Source of the DNA: Clostridium_AM sp963780135
GTDB lineage: Bacteria; Bacillota; Clostridia; Clostridiales; Clostridiaceae
NCBI GenBank assembly: GCA_963780135.1
Contig: CAWAAR010000003.1
Coordinates: forward strand, 2,790,001 to 2,854,000
Reading direction: 5' to 3'
Length of the DNA: 64,000 nt
The position numbers were made by a program, and so were the translations under genes. The first letter of the stretch is position 1. Each line of letters begins with the position of its first letter. The notes under the pieces were generated by a model that did not search any database, was not told the origin of the DNA, and saw nothing but the letters and a program-made list of their open reading frames with translations. This document shows positions 26,791-35,418 of the stretch, piece by piece.

Positions 26791-29700
26791 ATGGATAAAA
26801 CTAAGATAAAATCTTTTTCGGTTTGGGCTAGAAGAAATTTAATAAGAGCAGTAGCACATAGAGCTTTTAAAATAGGTATAGAAAAAAACACTGTTGTAGA
26901 AATAGAAGAAGTTCAAGGTGGGTTCAAGCTAAAAGGAAAAGAAGAAGTGATTGAGTTCCCAGTTAAATATAGAAAAATTTTAATTGAGAAAATACAGGAA
27001 AAAGGCTTTGAAGAAGTAATAGAAGAAGTTGCTTGCACATGGTTTTTTAGATTTATAGCAATTAGATATATGGAAGTTAATAAGTATATTCCAATTGGTA
27101 TTAGAATGCTTTCATCAGGGATAGATGAAAAAACAGAGCCTTACATTTTAAGTAAAGTTTATGATGTGCAGCAGGAGCTTCATTTGAATGTGGAAAAAAT
27201 CAATAAGTTTTTATCTGATTCGGATGAAACAGGTAAAGAAAAAAACTTTATTCAAAAGCAAAAAGATATAACAGAACTATATAAATATATTTTAATCAAG
27301 CAATGTAATAAACTAGGAAAATTTATTCCTGAAATCTTTAAAAAAACAGGTGATTATAGGGAAATTTTACTTCCAGATAATCTTTTAGAGGAAGATTCTA
27401 TAATTAGAAAGTTAGTAGAAGATATTGAAGAAAGTTGGTGGAAAGAAGAAAAAAGCTTTTTGGTGGACAGCAAGGAAATAGGTGGAGTAGAAATTATAGG
27501 ATGGATGTATCAATACTACATATCAGAAAAAAAGGATGAGGTATTTGCAGCGTTAAAGAAAAACATAAAGATAAAGAAAGAAAATATACCTGCAGCTACG
27601 CAACTATTTACTCCAAAATGGATTGTTAAGTATATGGTAGAAAATTCGCTAGGAAGGTTGTGGCTTGAAGGTCATCCAAGTCTAGAGCTTCAGGAAAATT
27701 GGAAATACTATTTAGAAGAAGCAAATCAAGAGTCAAAAGTAGAAGATGAATTAAATAAAATAAGAGAAGAACATGGAAACTTAACACTTGAAGATATAAG
27801 AGTATTAGATCCTTGTATGGGTTCAGGGCATATATTGGTTTATGCCTTTGATTTGCTTTATGAAATATACGTAAAAGCAGGTTATTCTAAAGGTGAAATA
27901 CCAAGACTAATACTCAAAAATAACCTATATGGCATGGATATAGATAGTAGAGCAAGAGAGTTAACTTCTTTTGCATTAATAATGAAAGCTAGACATTACG
28001 ATAAGACATTATTTAAAGAAATAGAAAAAAATAATTTAAATTTAAATATTTGCTCAATAGAAGAAAGTAATGGAATTAGCAAAGCAGCACTTGATTATTT
28101 TTGCAGGCCTCAGTTTGTAGTGGATAGTAAAAGTTTAAAGAATAAAGAAAATAGTCTTCAGTGTACAAAAAATGGTGGGAATTTAGAATTTATAGATGAT
28201 AAGATTAGAGAAGATGTTGAGTATTTAATACATATGTTTAAGGATGCTAAAGATTATGGATCTATACTTGAATTTAATAAAATCAATTTCAAATCAGTGG
28301 AGAATCGGATAGAAGAAATAAAAAAAGAGGAAAATTTCATATTTGGAGACTACAGAAAATTAATTTTAGATAAAATGCCTGCACTCCTTAAACAAGGAAA
28401 AATAATGAGTATGAAATATAATGTAGTAATCACTAATCCGCCCTACATGGGAATTAGAGGAATGAATGACAAATTAGCAGATTTCTTAAGTGAAAAGTTT
28501 CCAGTATCAAAGTATGATTTATTTTCAGTATATATGGAAGTGTGTTTGAAATACAGTGAAAAATTTGGAATGGTGTCTTTAATTAATCAACATTCATGGA
28601 TGTTTTTATCTAGTTTTAAAGAACTAAGACAGTGGTTACTTAGTACATCAACTTTTATAAATATGCTGCATTTAGGATCAAAGGCTTTTGAAGAAAATGT
28701 GGGAACTATTGTTCAAAATGTAGCATATGTCAGTAGAAAAAATTGTGATTATCTATATAGGACCAAAGTAATAAATTTAACAAAAGAAAATTTTAGTGAA
28801 GATAAAAATATTAAATTTAGAGAAATTTGTAGATGTATTTCAAAAGAAGAAATATATCAAAGAGCATTAAAAGAATTGTTTATAATTCCAGGTGAACCTT
28901 TTGCATATTGGATCAATAAAAATATATTGAATATATTTTCTTCCTTTGAGTATTTAAATGAATTAGCAAAGCCAAGGCAGGGAATAGCAACTTCAGATAA
29001 TAAGAGATTTTTAAGAGAATGGTTTGAAGTTGATATTAATAAAATTAAGTTTAATGCATTAAATAGTGAAGATGCAGAGAAATCAAGAAAAAAGTGGTTT
29101 CCTTACAATAAGGGTGGAGAGTATAGAAAGTGGTATGGAAACAATGAATTTGTGATTAATTGGGAATGCAATGGTAAAGAAGTAAAAGAGTATGCAGCAA
29201 AATTATATAAATCTTATAGCAGAACTATAAAAAATGAAGAATTCTATTTTAAAAATGGATTAACCTATACATTCATATCAGAAGATATGGGAGTAAGATA
29301 TTCTCAAAATGGTTTTATATTTGATGTAGCAGGTTCATCAATTTTCTTTGAAAGTGAAGAACAAATTAATATAGTTTTAGCATTATTATGCAGCAAAGTA
29401 TCCAAACTGTTTCTGGATATAATGAATCCAACTTATAACATACAAGTAGGTGATATAAAGAACATTCCAATAAGCAAAAAATTATTTTATGATGAAATAA
29501 GTAGTAAAATTAAAAGTTTAACTCATAAAAATATAATAATTAGTAAGAGAGAATGGGATTCTTTTGAAACTTCATGGAATTTTAAAACTCATCCACTTTT
29601 ATTAGTGGAGAGTGGAGAGTTAAGAGTGGAGAGTAATGTAGAAGAAAACAAACTACAAATTACAAGCTGTCCACTACGTAATAATTACATATCGCATGCA

Positions 29701-30660
29701 TTTGATTCTTGGAAATCATTTACGGATGAACAATTTGAACACTTGAAGAGAAATGAAGAAGAGTTAAATAGAATTTTTATTGAAATTTATGGGTTACAGG
29801 ATGAGTTAACTCCAGAGATTGATGACAACGATGTTACTATTAGAAAAGCAGATAGGGAAAGAGATATTAAATCTTTTATATCTTTTGCTGTAGGATGCAT
29901 GTTTGGAAGATATTCTATAGATAAAGAAGGACTTGTTTATGCTGGAAACTCAGCTAATAGTGGTGAGTGTAATAATGAAGAAGACTTACGGTTTACTAAA
30001 CAACCAGTATGCAATATTAACTATGCAGCTAATGCAAGTAATGTTATTTTAGTAGAACAAGAGGAATATTTTAAAGATGATATTGTTTCAAAATTCATTT
30101 GTTTCGTTAAAATACTGTATGGAAAAGAAACTTTAGAGGAAAACTTAGATTTTATTGCAGAATCTATTGGAAGAAAGTTATCTGAAACTTCAATACAGTG
30201 CATAAGAAGATATTTCTTTAAGGATTTCTATAAGGATCATCTAAAGATATATAAAAAGAAGCCCATTTATTGGTTATTTAAGTCAGGTAAAAATGAAGGA
30301 TTTAAAGCTTTAATTTACATGCATAGATATAATGAAGAAACTATAGAAAAAGTTAAAACAGATTATCTTCAGTTAATGGAGCCAAAGTATCAAAAGGAAA
30401 TTAATAGACGACAACTAATGGCTGATTCAGAAAATCATACATTTAAAGAGAGAAGTAACACCAAGAAAAATATACAAAAAATTTCTGAAAAAATAGAAGA
30501 ATGTAGAGAGTATGATGAATTTATGACATATTTAGCTAATAAAAAAATATCCATTGATTTAGATGAAGGAGTTAAAATTAATTATGCTAAATTTCAAGGA
30601 ATTAAATTTATTAACTCTAAAGGAATAGAAGTTAAGATGGATTTGCTTTCAAATATATAA
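26791..30660 (+). CDS. pglX: BREX-type adenine-specific DNA methyltransferase PglX
   Basis: A 1289-aa protein. It opens with KIKSFSVWARRNLIRAV and has FEEVIEEVACTWFFRFIAIRYMEV, both typical of BREX-1 PglX. Motif I is LDPCMGSGH (about 340) and the catalytic motif IV is NPPYMG (about 548). The remaining two thirds should hold target recognition and helical domains. In BREX the enzyme marks host DNA with N6-methyladenine and is needed for phage exclusion. No brxA, brxB, brxC, pglZ or brxL gene is in the window. A short foreign-looking in-frame block (about residues 939-965) is encoded by a heptamer repeat at 29604-29634. AAAGG precedes the ATG. Confidence 0.88.
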   Translation: MDKTKIKSFSVWARRNLIRAVAHRAFKIGIEKNTVVEIEEVQGGFKLKGKEEVIEFPVKYRKILIEKIQEKGFEEVIEEVACTWFFRFIAIRYMEVNKYIPIGIRMLSSGIDEKTEPYILSKVYDVQQELHLNVEKINKFLSDSDETGKEKNFIQKQKDITELYKYILIKQCNKLGKFIPEIFKKTGDYREILLPDNLLEEDSIIRKLVEDIEESWWKEEKSFLVDSKEIGGVEIIGWMYQYYISEKKDEVFAALKKNIKIKKENIPAATQLFTPKWIVKYMVENSLGRLWLEGHPSLELQENWKYYLEEANQESKVEDELNKIREEHGNLTLEDIRVLDPCMGSGHILVYAFDLLYEIYVKAGYSKGEIPRLILKNNLYGMDIDSRARELTSFALIMKARHYDKTLFKEIEKNNLNLNICSIEESNGISKAALDYFCRPQFVVDSKSLKNKENSLQCTKNGGNLEFIDDKIREDVEYLIHMFKDAKDYGSILEFNKINFKSVENRIEEIKKEENFIFGDYRKLILDKMPALLKQGKIMSMKYNVVITNPPYMGIRGMNDKLADFLSEKFPVSKYDLFSVYMEVCLKYSEKFGMVSLINQHSWMFLSSFKELRQWLLSTSTFINMLHLGSKAFEENVGTIVQNVAYVSRKNCDYLYRTKVINLTKENFSEDKNIKFREICRCISKEEIYQRALKELFIIPGEPFAYWINKNILNIFSSFEYLNELAKPRQGIATSDNKRFLREWFEVDINKIKFNALNSEDAEKSRKKWFPYNKGGEYRKWYGNNEFVINWECNGKEVKEYAAKLYKSYSRTIKNEEFYFKNGLTYTFISEDMGVRYSQNGFIFDVAGSSIFFESEEQINIVLALLCSKVSKLFLDIMNPTYNIQVGDIKNIPISKKLFYDEISSKIKSLTHKNIIISKREWDSFETSWNFKTHPLLLVESGELRVESNVEENKLQITSCPLRNNYISHAFDSWKSFTDEQFEHLKRNEEELNRIFIEIYGLQDELTPEIDDNDVTIRKADRERDIKSFISFAVGCMFGRYSIDKEGLVYAGNSANSGECNNEEDLRFTKQPVCNINYAANASNVILVEQEEYFKDDIVSKFICFVKILYGKETLEENLDFIAESIGRKLSETSIQCIRRYFFKDFYKDHLKIYKKKPIYWLFKSGKNEGFKALIYMHRYNEETIEKVKTDYLQLMEPKYQKEINRRQLMADSENHTFKERSNTKKNIQKISEKIEECREYDEFMTYLANKKISIDLDEGVKINYAKFQGIKFINSKGIEVKMDLLSNI
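29604..29680 (+). repeat. Heptamer-repeat element inside pglX
   Basis: Four 7-base units (three AGTGGAG and one AGTTAAG) run from 29604 to 29631. About 35 bases later TGTCCACT appears, an inverted echo of AGTGGA. Intergenic elements of this style are common in clostridia. Here it is in frame and adds residues such as ESGELRVESNVEENK to the protein. Confidence 0.55.
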
Positions 30661-30768
30661 GTTATCTCAAGAAAAATAAAAACTATATTTGAACAGTTAT
30701 TTTCCTAAAAATAACTAAAAAAATAAAATTAAAGTTTTATTTTATTCAAAGTATCACTAGATAAAGAT

Positions 30769-30812
30769 TTCTTGGTCTCAGGTGAAATTAAAATCTTTCC
30801 TGAGATCAAGAA
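30769..30812 (+). terminator. Hairpin after pglX
   Basis: A 14-bp stem pairs 30769-30782 with 30799-30812 (one G-T pair). It lacks a strong T-run, so it may be a weak terminator or a processing hairpin. Bases 30661-31018 otherwise hold only the candidate spore promoter and no gene; an AAAGGAG at about 30823 leads only to a three-codon frame. Confidence 0.45.
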
Positions 30813-30840
30813 TTCCACTTATAAAGGAGTTATTACATAA

Positions 30841-30869
30841 TGAATATATAGTAAAGTTTAACCATATTA
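30841..30869 (+). promoter_or_regulatory. Candidate sigma-F/sigma-G promoter for the SASP gene
   Basis: TGAATA at 30841-30846 and CATATTA at 30863-30869, 16 bases apart, fit the forespore sigma factor consensus. The distance to the start codon (about 150 bases) is longer than usual. Confidence 0.35.
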
Positions 30870-31018
30870 GAGTATTTTATACACAATAATATAAAAAAAT
30901 TCTTTATATAAAAATTTTCTAAATTTACATATAGTTTAATAGAGTAATAATATTAAAATTGAGCAAACTCTTAATACACACATAAATATATTAAATTTTT
31001 TATAAAGGAGATGTTTTT

Positions 31019-31204
31019 ATGTCATACAAAGCATTAGTACCAGAAGCTAAGGATGGTTTGAATAAGTTTAAAATGGAGTCAGCTAGAGAAGTAGGCGTAA
31101 ATTTAAAGGATGGATATAATGGTGATTTAACTTCAAGAGAGGCTGGATCAATAGGTGGAAATATGGTTAAGAAAATGGTAGAAGCATACGAAAAAGGATT
31201 ATAG
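31019..31204 (+). CDS. Alpha/beta-type small acid-soluble spore protein
   Basis: The 61-aa protein matches the alpha/beta SASP family along its length: LVPEAKDGLNKFKMESA, then the conserved EVGVNLKDGYNGDLTSREAGSIGG with the GPR protease site region, then MVKKMVEAYE. These proteins coat and protect DNA in the dormant spore and are degraded by GPR at germination. The ATG has AAAGGAG upstream, and a strong terminator follows directly, so it is a single-gene transcript. A forespore promoter candidate lies upstream. Confidence 0.95.
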   Translation: MSYKALVPEAKDGLNKFKMESAREVGVNLKDGYNGDLTSREAGSIGGNMVKKMVEAYEKGL

Positions 31205-31211
31205 TAAAATA

Positions 31212-31245
31212 AAAAGTCAGATGTTTATCATCTGGCTTTTGTTTA
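31212..31245 (+). terminator. Intrinsic terminator after the SASP gene
   Basis: A 12-bp stem pairs 31212-31223 with 31229-31240 (one G-T pair) and ends in a T-run. Confidence 0.85.
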
Positions 31246-31317
31246 GTAAAATAAAAATTATGAGATGCAAGAAGTTAATTCAAAGTTCAGTTGTATGTAG
31301 GCTACATTATGGTGTTG

Positions 31318-31557
31318 TTTTTATTTTAACTTATACTCCATGGTATATTATAAGGAATTCGCACTATTAAATATTTTTAATTAGTCTAAAGCTCAAATTT
31401 TATGAAAGCCTAAGAACTTTGCCAAACTCGCTACTCTCAAACAGGGCTAAAGTTCTAAGGCTTTCATAAAATTTGAGCTAAGACTAATAAAAAAATAATT
31501 TAATTGATGTGACAAATTCCTTATAATATACCATTACGTATAAGTTAAAATAAAAAC
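31318..31557. repeat. 239-bp palindromic repeat, copy 1
   Basis: A near-perfect inverted repeat of about 240 bases with a loop of about 25 bases near 31420-31446. The outer arms carry TTTTAACTTATAC and its complement. The inner arms differ from copies 2 and 3, but the changes occur in both arms so pairing is kept. Confidence 0.8.
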
Positions 31558-31855
31558 TAGTTACCGTAAATCAGCTAACTTACAATTAAAACTTGCTTTC
31601 TACAAATTGATATAGTCTTCTTTAAAAGGCTGATAAGCCTTGATACCGATAGGTTTGGTTCTATATGTATTTGATTATTTTTAAAAATTTTAATATAAAA
31701 ATCTCAAGGCGATTAGCCTGTTAAATTTTTTATTTCCAACAAATATGTACGATGTTACACTGGAAATTATATAAGTCTAGGTAATTGTCAATAATTTTTG
31801 TAACTAACCAGCAAACTCTATATTTGAAGCAATGGATATAAAGTATTATCAAGCA

Positions 31856-31878
31856 ATTCTTAGACTCAGGTGGAGTTT
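31856..31878 (+). repeat. 23-base copy of the structured-RNA 5' arm
   Basis: Bases 31856-31878 are identical to 1133-1155, the first arm of the structured RNA and the loop after it. The complementary arm does not follow here, so this is a fragment or a separate repeat. Confidence 0.6.
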
Positions 31879-32241
31879 TCTTTTGCTTTTGTAGATAATG
31901 TTTGAACTATAATATGTCTATCTTCATAACCCAAACAGCCTTATCCGCTTGAGTGTATTCTGAACAATGTATATATCTTTTACTAAGTCACTATAGTGGT
32001 CGGTGTAATAGATGTTTTCGAAATCTAAAAACATTGCCACTGTTTCAAAATATTAACCAGTAAAGGCTGGTAATAGTTGATATCCTATTTGATTAATGTA
32101 AAGACCTTTGAAACTACTTGAAATTTGATTGAATTCCAACCAACCTGACGGTTAAGGCTTACAATCCCTTTTGGAGAAAAATATATTAATATAAAATGTA
32201 GAAAAAGTTTTCAAATATAGATTAATCGCTTTATGCTTACT

Positions 32242-32479
32242 AGTTTGGATTTTAACTTCTACGTAGGGATATATGGTAATGTTTCATCACATTAGTTAAA
32301 TATTTTTTATTAGTCTTAGTGAAAAGTTCAGGAAAACCTTAGAACTTTAGCCCTGTTTGAGTGAAGCGAGTTTGGCAAAGTTCTTAGGTTTTCCTGAACT
32401 TTGAGCTTAGACTAATTAAAATATTTAACAGTGATGAAACATTACCATATATCACGAAGTAGAAGTTAAAATCTAAACT
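32242..32479. repeat. 239-bp palindromic repeat, copy 2
   Basis: An inverted repeat of about 238 bases. It is almost the exact reverse complement of copy 3 at 40078-40316 and has the same loop with GAAGCGAG. Confidence 0.8.
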
Positions 32480-32569
32480 GCCACTGAACCCTATTTTCAT
32501 TGCCCCTTGCGTCGCATCTTGCTTATTTTATGAAATATATCATTAAATGGCACATATAATATAATTCTG

Positions 32570-32578
32570 TGCTATAAT
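32570..32578 (+). promoter_or_regulatory. Extended -10 promoter for the DbpA-like helicase
   Basis: TGCTATAAT lies 61 bases before the start codon; no consensus -35 is visible. Confidence 0.45.
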
Positions 32579-32638
32579 AGTAAAGTTAAATAGAAAAGAA
32601 TTTTGTATACGAACAGAAGTTGAAAGGAAAATATAGAT

Positions 32639-34084
32639 ATGAATGAAATTAAATTTGAAGATTTTAAAATAAAACAAGATATATTGAAATCTATTAAAAA
32701 CATGGGATATAAAGTACCATCTAAGGTACAAGAACAATCAATACCTATAGCATTAGAAGGAAATGATGTAATAGTAAAAGCACAAACAGGAAGTGGAAAA
32801 ACAGCTTGTTTTGGTATTCCTATTTGTGAAAGTATAGATATAGAGGAAACGGATCCTCAAGTTTTGGTGCTTACTCCAACTAGAGAACTAGCAGTTCAGG
32901 TATCTGAGGATATAAAAAACATAGGAAGATTCAAAAGAATTAGATGTACTGCTATTTTTGGAAAACAACCTATGGAAATGCAAAGAAAAGAATTAAAACA
33001 AAGAGTACATATTATAGTAGGAACTCCAGGAAGAACTTTAGATCACATAAAAAGGGGCAATCTAAAATTAGAAAACATAAAATTTTTAGTTTTAGATGAA
33101 GCTGATGAAATGCTTAACATGGGATTTATAGAAGAAGTTAGTGAAATAATAAATAAAATTCCTAAAAAAAGGCAAACTATGCTTTTTTCAGCTACTATGC
33201 CTGAGATTATAGAAAACTTATCAAAAAAATATATGAAAAATGCAATTAAAATAGAAATAACACCAGAAAAGCTTACAGTAGATAATATAGATGAAAGTTG
33301 CTATATTGTAGAGGAAAATTTTAAATTTGATTTGCTAAGAAGGTTATTTTATATAGAAAATCCAGATAGTGCAATTATATTTTGCAGAACAAAAAATAAT
33401 GTGGATTATGTTACAAGCAGAATGAAAGCTGAAAAATATTCCTGTGAAAAGATACATGGAGGAATGCTTCAATCAGAAAGATTGGATGGAATTAAAAGTT
33501 TTAAAAGAGGAGAATTTAGATTTCTTGTAGCTACAGATGTTGCTGCTAGAGGTATTGATATAGATAATATTACCCACGTAATAAATTATGATTTACCAAT
33601 GGAAAAAGAAAGTTATGTTCATAGAATAGGAAGAACAGGTAGAGCAGGAAATAAGGGGTGTGCTATAACCTTTGCTACTCCTAATGAGGATAGATTTTTA
33701 AGAGATATTGAAGAATTTATTGAAATGGAAATACCTAAAAAAGAAATCCCTTCAAGGGAACAAGCAGATGAAAATAAAGAAGCTTTCTTAGAGAAAAACA
33801 GAGTAAAGCCTGTAGCAAAAAAGGATAAAACAGCTAATATAAATAATGAAATAACGAAATTGCATATAAATGCGGGGAAGAAAAAGAAAATGAGGCCAGG
33901 CGATATAGTGGGAGCTATTATTAATTACACTGGACTTAATGTAGAAATGATAGGGGTTATAGATATTCATGATACCCATTCCTATATAGATATTATGGGA
34001 GGAAATGGAGAAAAAGTTTTAAAGGCCCTAAATGAAAAAGGTATTAAAGGTAAAGCTGTTAGGGTACAAATAGCTAGTAAATAG
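32639..34084 (+). CDS. DEAD-box RNA helicase with DbpA-type RNA-binding domain
   Basis: A 481-aa helicase with AQTGSGKT (I), PTRELA (Ia), DEAD (II), SAT (III), a RGID region (V) and HRIGRTGRAG (VI). The C-terminal 75 residues, starting KKMRPGDIVGAIINYTG and ending VRVQIASK, form a DbpA-type RNA-recognition domain. In E. coli DbpA and Bacillus YxiN this domain binds hairpin 92 of 23S rRNA during ribosome assembly. An ATG with GAAAGGA. A second DEAD-box gene follows 21 bases later, so they are cotranscribed. The pair is chromosomal housekeeping in type although it lies between two IS-like elements. Confidence 0.93.
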   Translation: MNEIKFEDFKIKQDILKSIKNMGYKVPSKVQEQSIPIALEGNDVIVKAQTGSGKTACFGIPICESIDIEETDPQVLVLTPTRELAVQVSEDIKNIGRFKRIRCTAIFGKQPMEMQRKELKQRVHIIVGTPGRTLDHIKRGNLKLENIKFLVLDEADEMLNMGFIEEVSEIINKIPKKRQTMLFSATMPEIIENLSKKYMKNAIKIEITPEKLTVDNIDESCYIVEENFKFDLLRRLFYIENPDSAIIFCRTKNNVDYVTSRMKAEKYSCEKIHGGMLQSERLDGIKSFKRGEFRFLVATDVAARGIDIDNITHVINYDLPMEKESYVHRIGRTGRAGNKGCAITFATPNEDRFLRDIEEFIEMEIPKKEIPSREQADENKEAFLEKNRVKPVAKKDKTANINNEITKLHINAGKKKKMRPGDIVGAIINYTGLNVEMIGVIDIHDTHSYIDIMGGNGEKVLKALNEKGIKGKAVRVQIASK

Positions 34085-34105
34085 AAAAAAGGAGTTAAAT
34101 ATAAT

Positions 34106-35254
34106 ATGACAAAAATTTTATTTAAAGAATTAGGTATAAATGAAAAAATAGTAGAAGGTTTAAAAAAAGATGGAATTGAATATGCAACAGAAATACAGGT
34201 GGAAGCAATTCCACAAGCTATTTTAAACAAGGATGTAGTAGGGGAAGCAGAAACAGGTAGTGGAAAAACTTTAGCTTATTTAGCTCCTATATTTCAAAAT
34301 ATAGATACAAGTAGTAAAGATGTGCAGTCATTTATACTTACACCTACACATGAACTTGCAATTCAAGTGAATGATGTAATAAAAACGCTAGCTGAAAATT
34401 CGGAAATTCCAGTTAAATCTGTAGCTATAATAGGAAATGTAAATATAAAAAAACAAATAGAAACTTTAAAAACTAATAAACCACATATAGTAGTAGGATC
34501 TACTGGAAGAATACTTCAACTTATTAAGCTAAAAAAAATGAAAGCACATATGATAAAAACTATTGTAGTTGATGAGGCAGATAAACTTTTAGATAAAAAC
34601 AATGTAGAAGATGTTAAAGCTATAATAAAAACTACATTAAAAGATAGACAATTAATGTTTTTTTCAGCCACTATAGATGAAAGAACTCTAGATGTAGCAA
34701 AAACTTTAATGAAAGAATATGAAGTTATAAGAACGCAGGCAAAAACTTCTATGAATGAAAATATAGAGCATATGTGTTTTAAATGTGAGCAAAGAGATAA
34801 AATATTGATTTTAAGAAAGGTTTTTCACATATTAAATCCTCAAAAATCCATTGTGTTTCTAAACAAACCTGATGAAATAGAAACACTTACAGAAAAGCTA
34901 AATTATCATGGAATAAAATCAGAAGCTATATATGGAACAGCAGATAAAGAAGTACGTAAAAGAGCACTAGAAAACTTTAAGGCAGGTAAAATCAATGTAC
35001 TAGTAGCTTCTGATATAGCAGCTAGAGGTCTTGATATACAGGATGTGGAATGCATTTTTAGCTACGATATACCAGAAGAACCTGATAACTATCTTCACAG
35101 AGCAGGAAGAACAGCCAGGGCTGGTAAGGCTGGCAAATCTATATGTATATTTACAGATAGAGAGCAGGGCTTAATTAAGCAATATGAAAAAACTTTTAAC
35201 ATAAAAATAAGTTTAAAAGACATGTACAAAGGAAAAATAATAGAACATAGTTAA
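34106..35254 (+). CDS. DEAD-box RNA helicase, second gene
   Basis: A 382-aa helicase with only the two RecA domains and a short tail. Motifs are AETGSGKT (I), PTHELA (Ia, with His where Arg is usual), DEADKLL (II), SAT (III), ARGLDI (V) and HRAGRTARAG (VI). It lacks a separate RNA-binding domain. Relatives act in rRNA maturation, mRNA decay or cold adaptation. AAAAGGAG precedes the ATG, and a strong terminator ends the operon. The unusual Ia motif is visible but its effect is unknown. Confidence 0.9.
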   Translation: MTKILFKELGINEKIVEGLKKDGIEYATEIQVEAIPQAILNKDVVGEAETGSGKTLAYLAPIFQNIDTSSKDVQSFILTPTHELAIQVNDVIKTLAENSEIPVKSVAIIGNVNIKKQIETLKTNKPHIVVGSTGRILQLIKLKKMKAHMIKTIVVDEADKLLDKNNVEDVKAIIKTTLKDRQLMFFSATIDERTLDVAKTLMKEYEVIRTQAKTSMNENIEHMCFKCEQRDKILILRKVFHILNPQKSIVFLNKPDEIETLTEKLNYHGIKSEAIYGTADKEVRKRALENFKAGKINVLVASDIAARGLDIQDVECIFSYDIPEEPDNYLHRAGRTARAGKAGKSICIFTDREQGLIKQYEKTFNIKISLKDMYKGKIIEHS

Positions 35255-35288
35255 GAAAATTTTTGGTAAAAACAATTTTACTTAAATG

Positions 35289-35326
35289 ATCTCAGTGATG
35301 AAAAAATCACTGAGATTATTTTTTTG
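35289..35326 (+). terminator. Intrinsic terminator after the helicase operon
   Basis: An exact 11-bp stem pairs 35289-35299 with 35306-35316, followed by a T-run. Confidence 0.9.
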
Positions 35327-35327
35327 C

Positions 35328-35365
35328 AAAATCCTTATAAAATCCTTAAAATTGATGCTTATAAT
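35328..35365 (+). promoter_or_regulatory. Promoter with tandem AAAATCCTTA repeats
   Basis: AAAATCCTTA occurs at 35328-35337 and 35339-35348, an 11-base period, then TATAAT at 35360-35365. No consensus -35 is present. This suggests activation by an OmpR-family regulator, most simply the one encoded at 37941. Confidence 0.6.
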
Positions 35366-35418
35366 AAATCATGAAGTAAGAAATCTTGGAAACTAGTTAA
35401 ATGAGAGGATTGATAATA

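Larger units (their letters stand above)
31250..32530. mobile_element. Degenerate IS-like element A
   Basis: No intact gene lies in these 1.3 kb. The segment is bounded by two long palindromes, and its outer left 100 bases are the reverse complement of the outer right end of element B (about 41180-41290). Fragments related to a transposase lie inside. Bases 31625-31665 read on the minus strand, and 32138-32187 read on the plus strand, both resemble a QPTGIKAYQPF-type N-terminus. Bases 31700-31730 match the transposase segment encoded at 41046-41078 in B. Both ends carry a GATGC...GCAAG-like motif. It is probably nested, rearranged IS4-type debris. Confidence 0.55.

Noticed and set aside
29604..29634. 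Heptamer repeat as a sequencing artefact breaking pglX
   Set aside because: The frame is open through the block and the motifs after it continue normally, so it is treated as a real in-frame insertion.
31381..31500. Palindromes as a CRISPR array
   Set aside because: Copies are far apart, there are no regular spacers, no cas genes, and each copy is one large hairpin rather than a short repeat.
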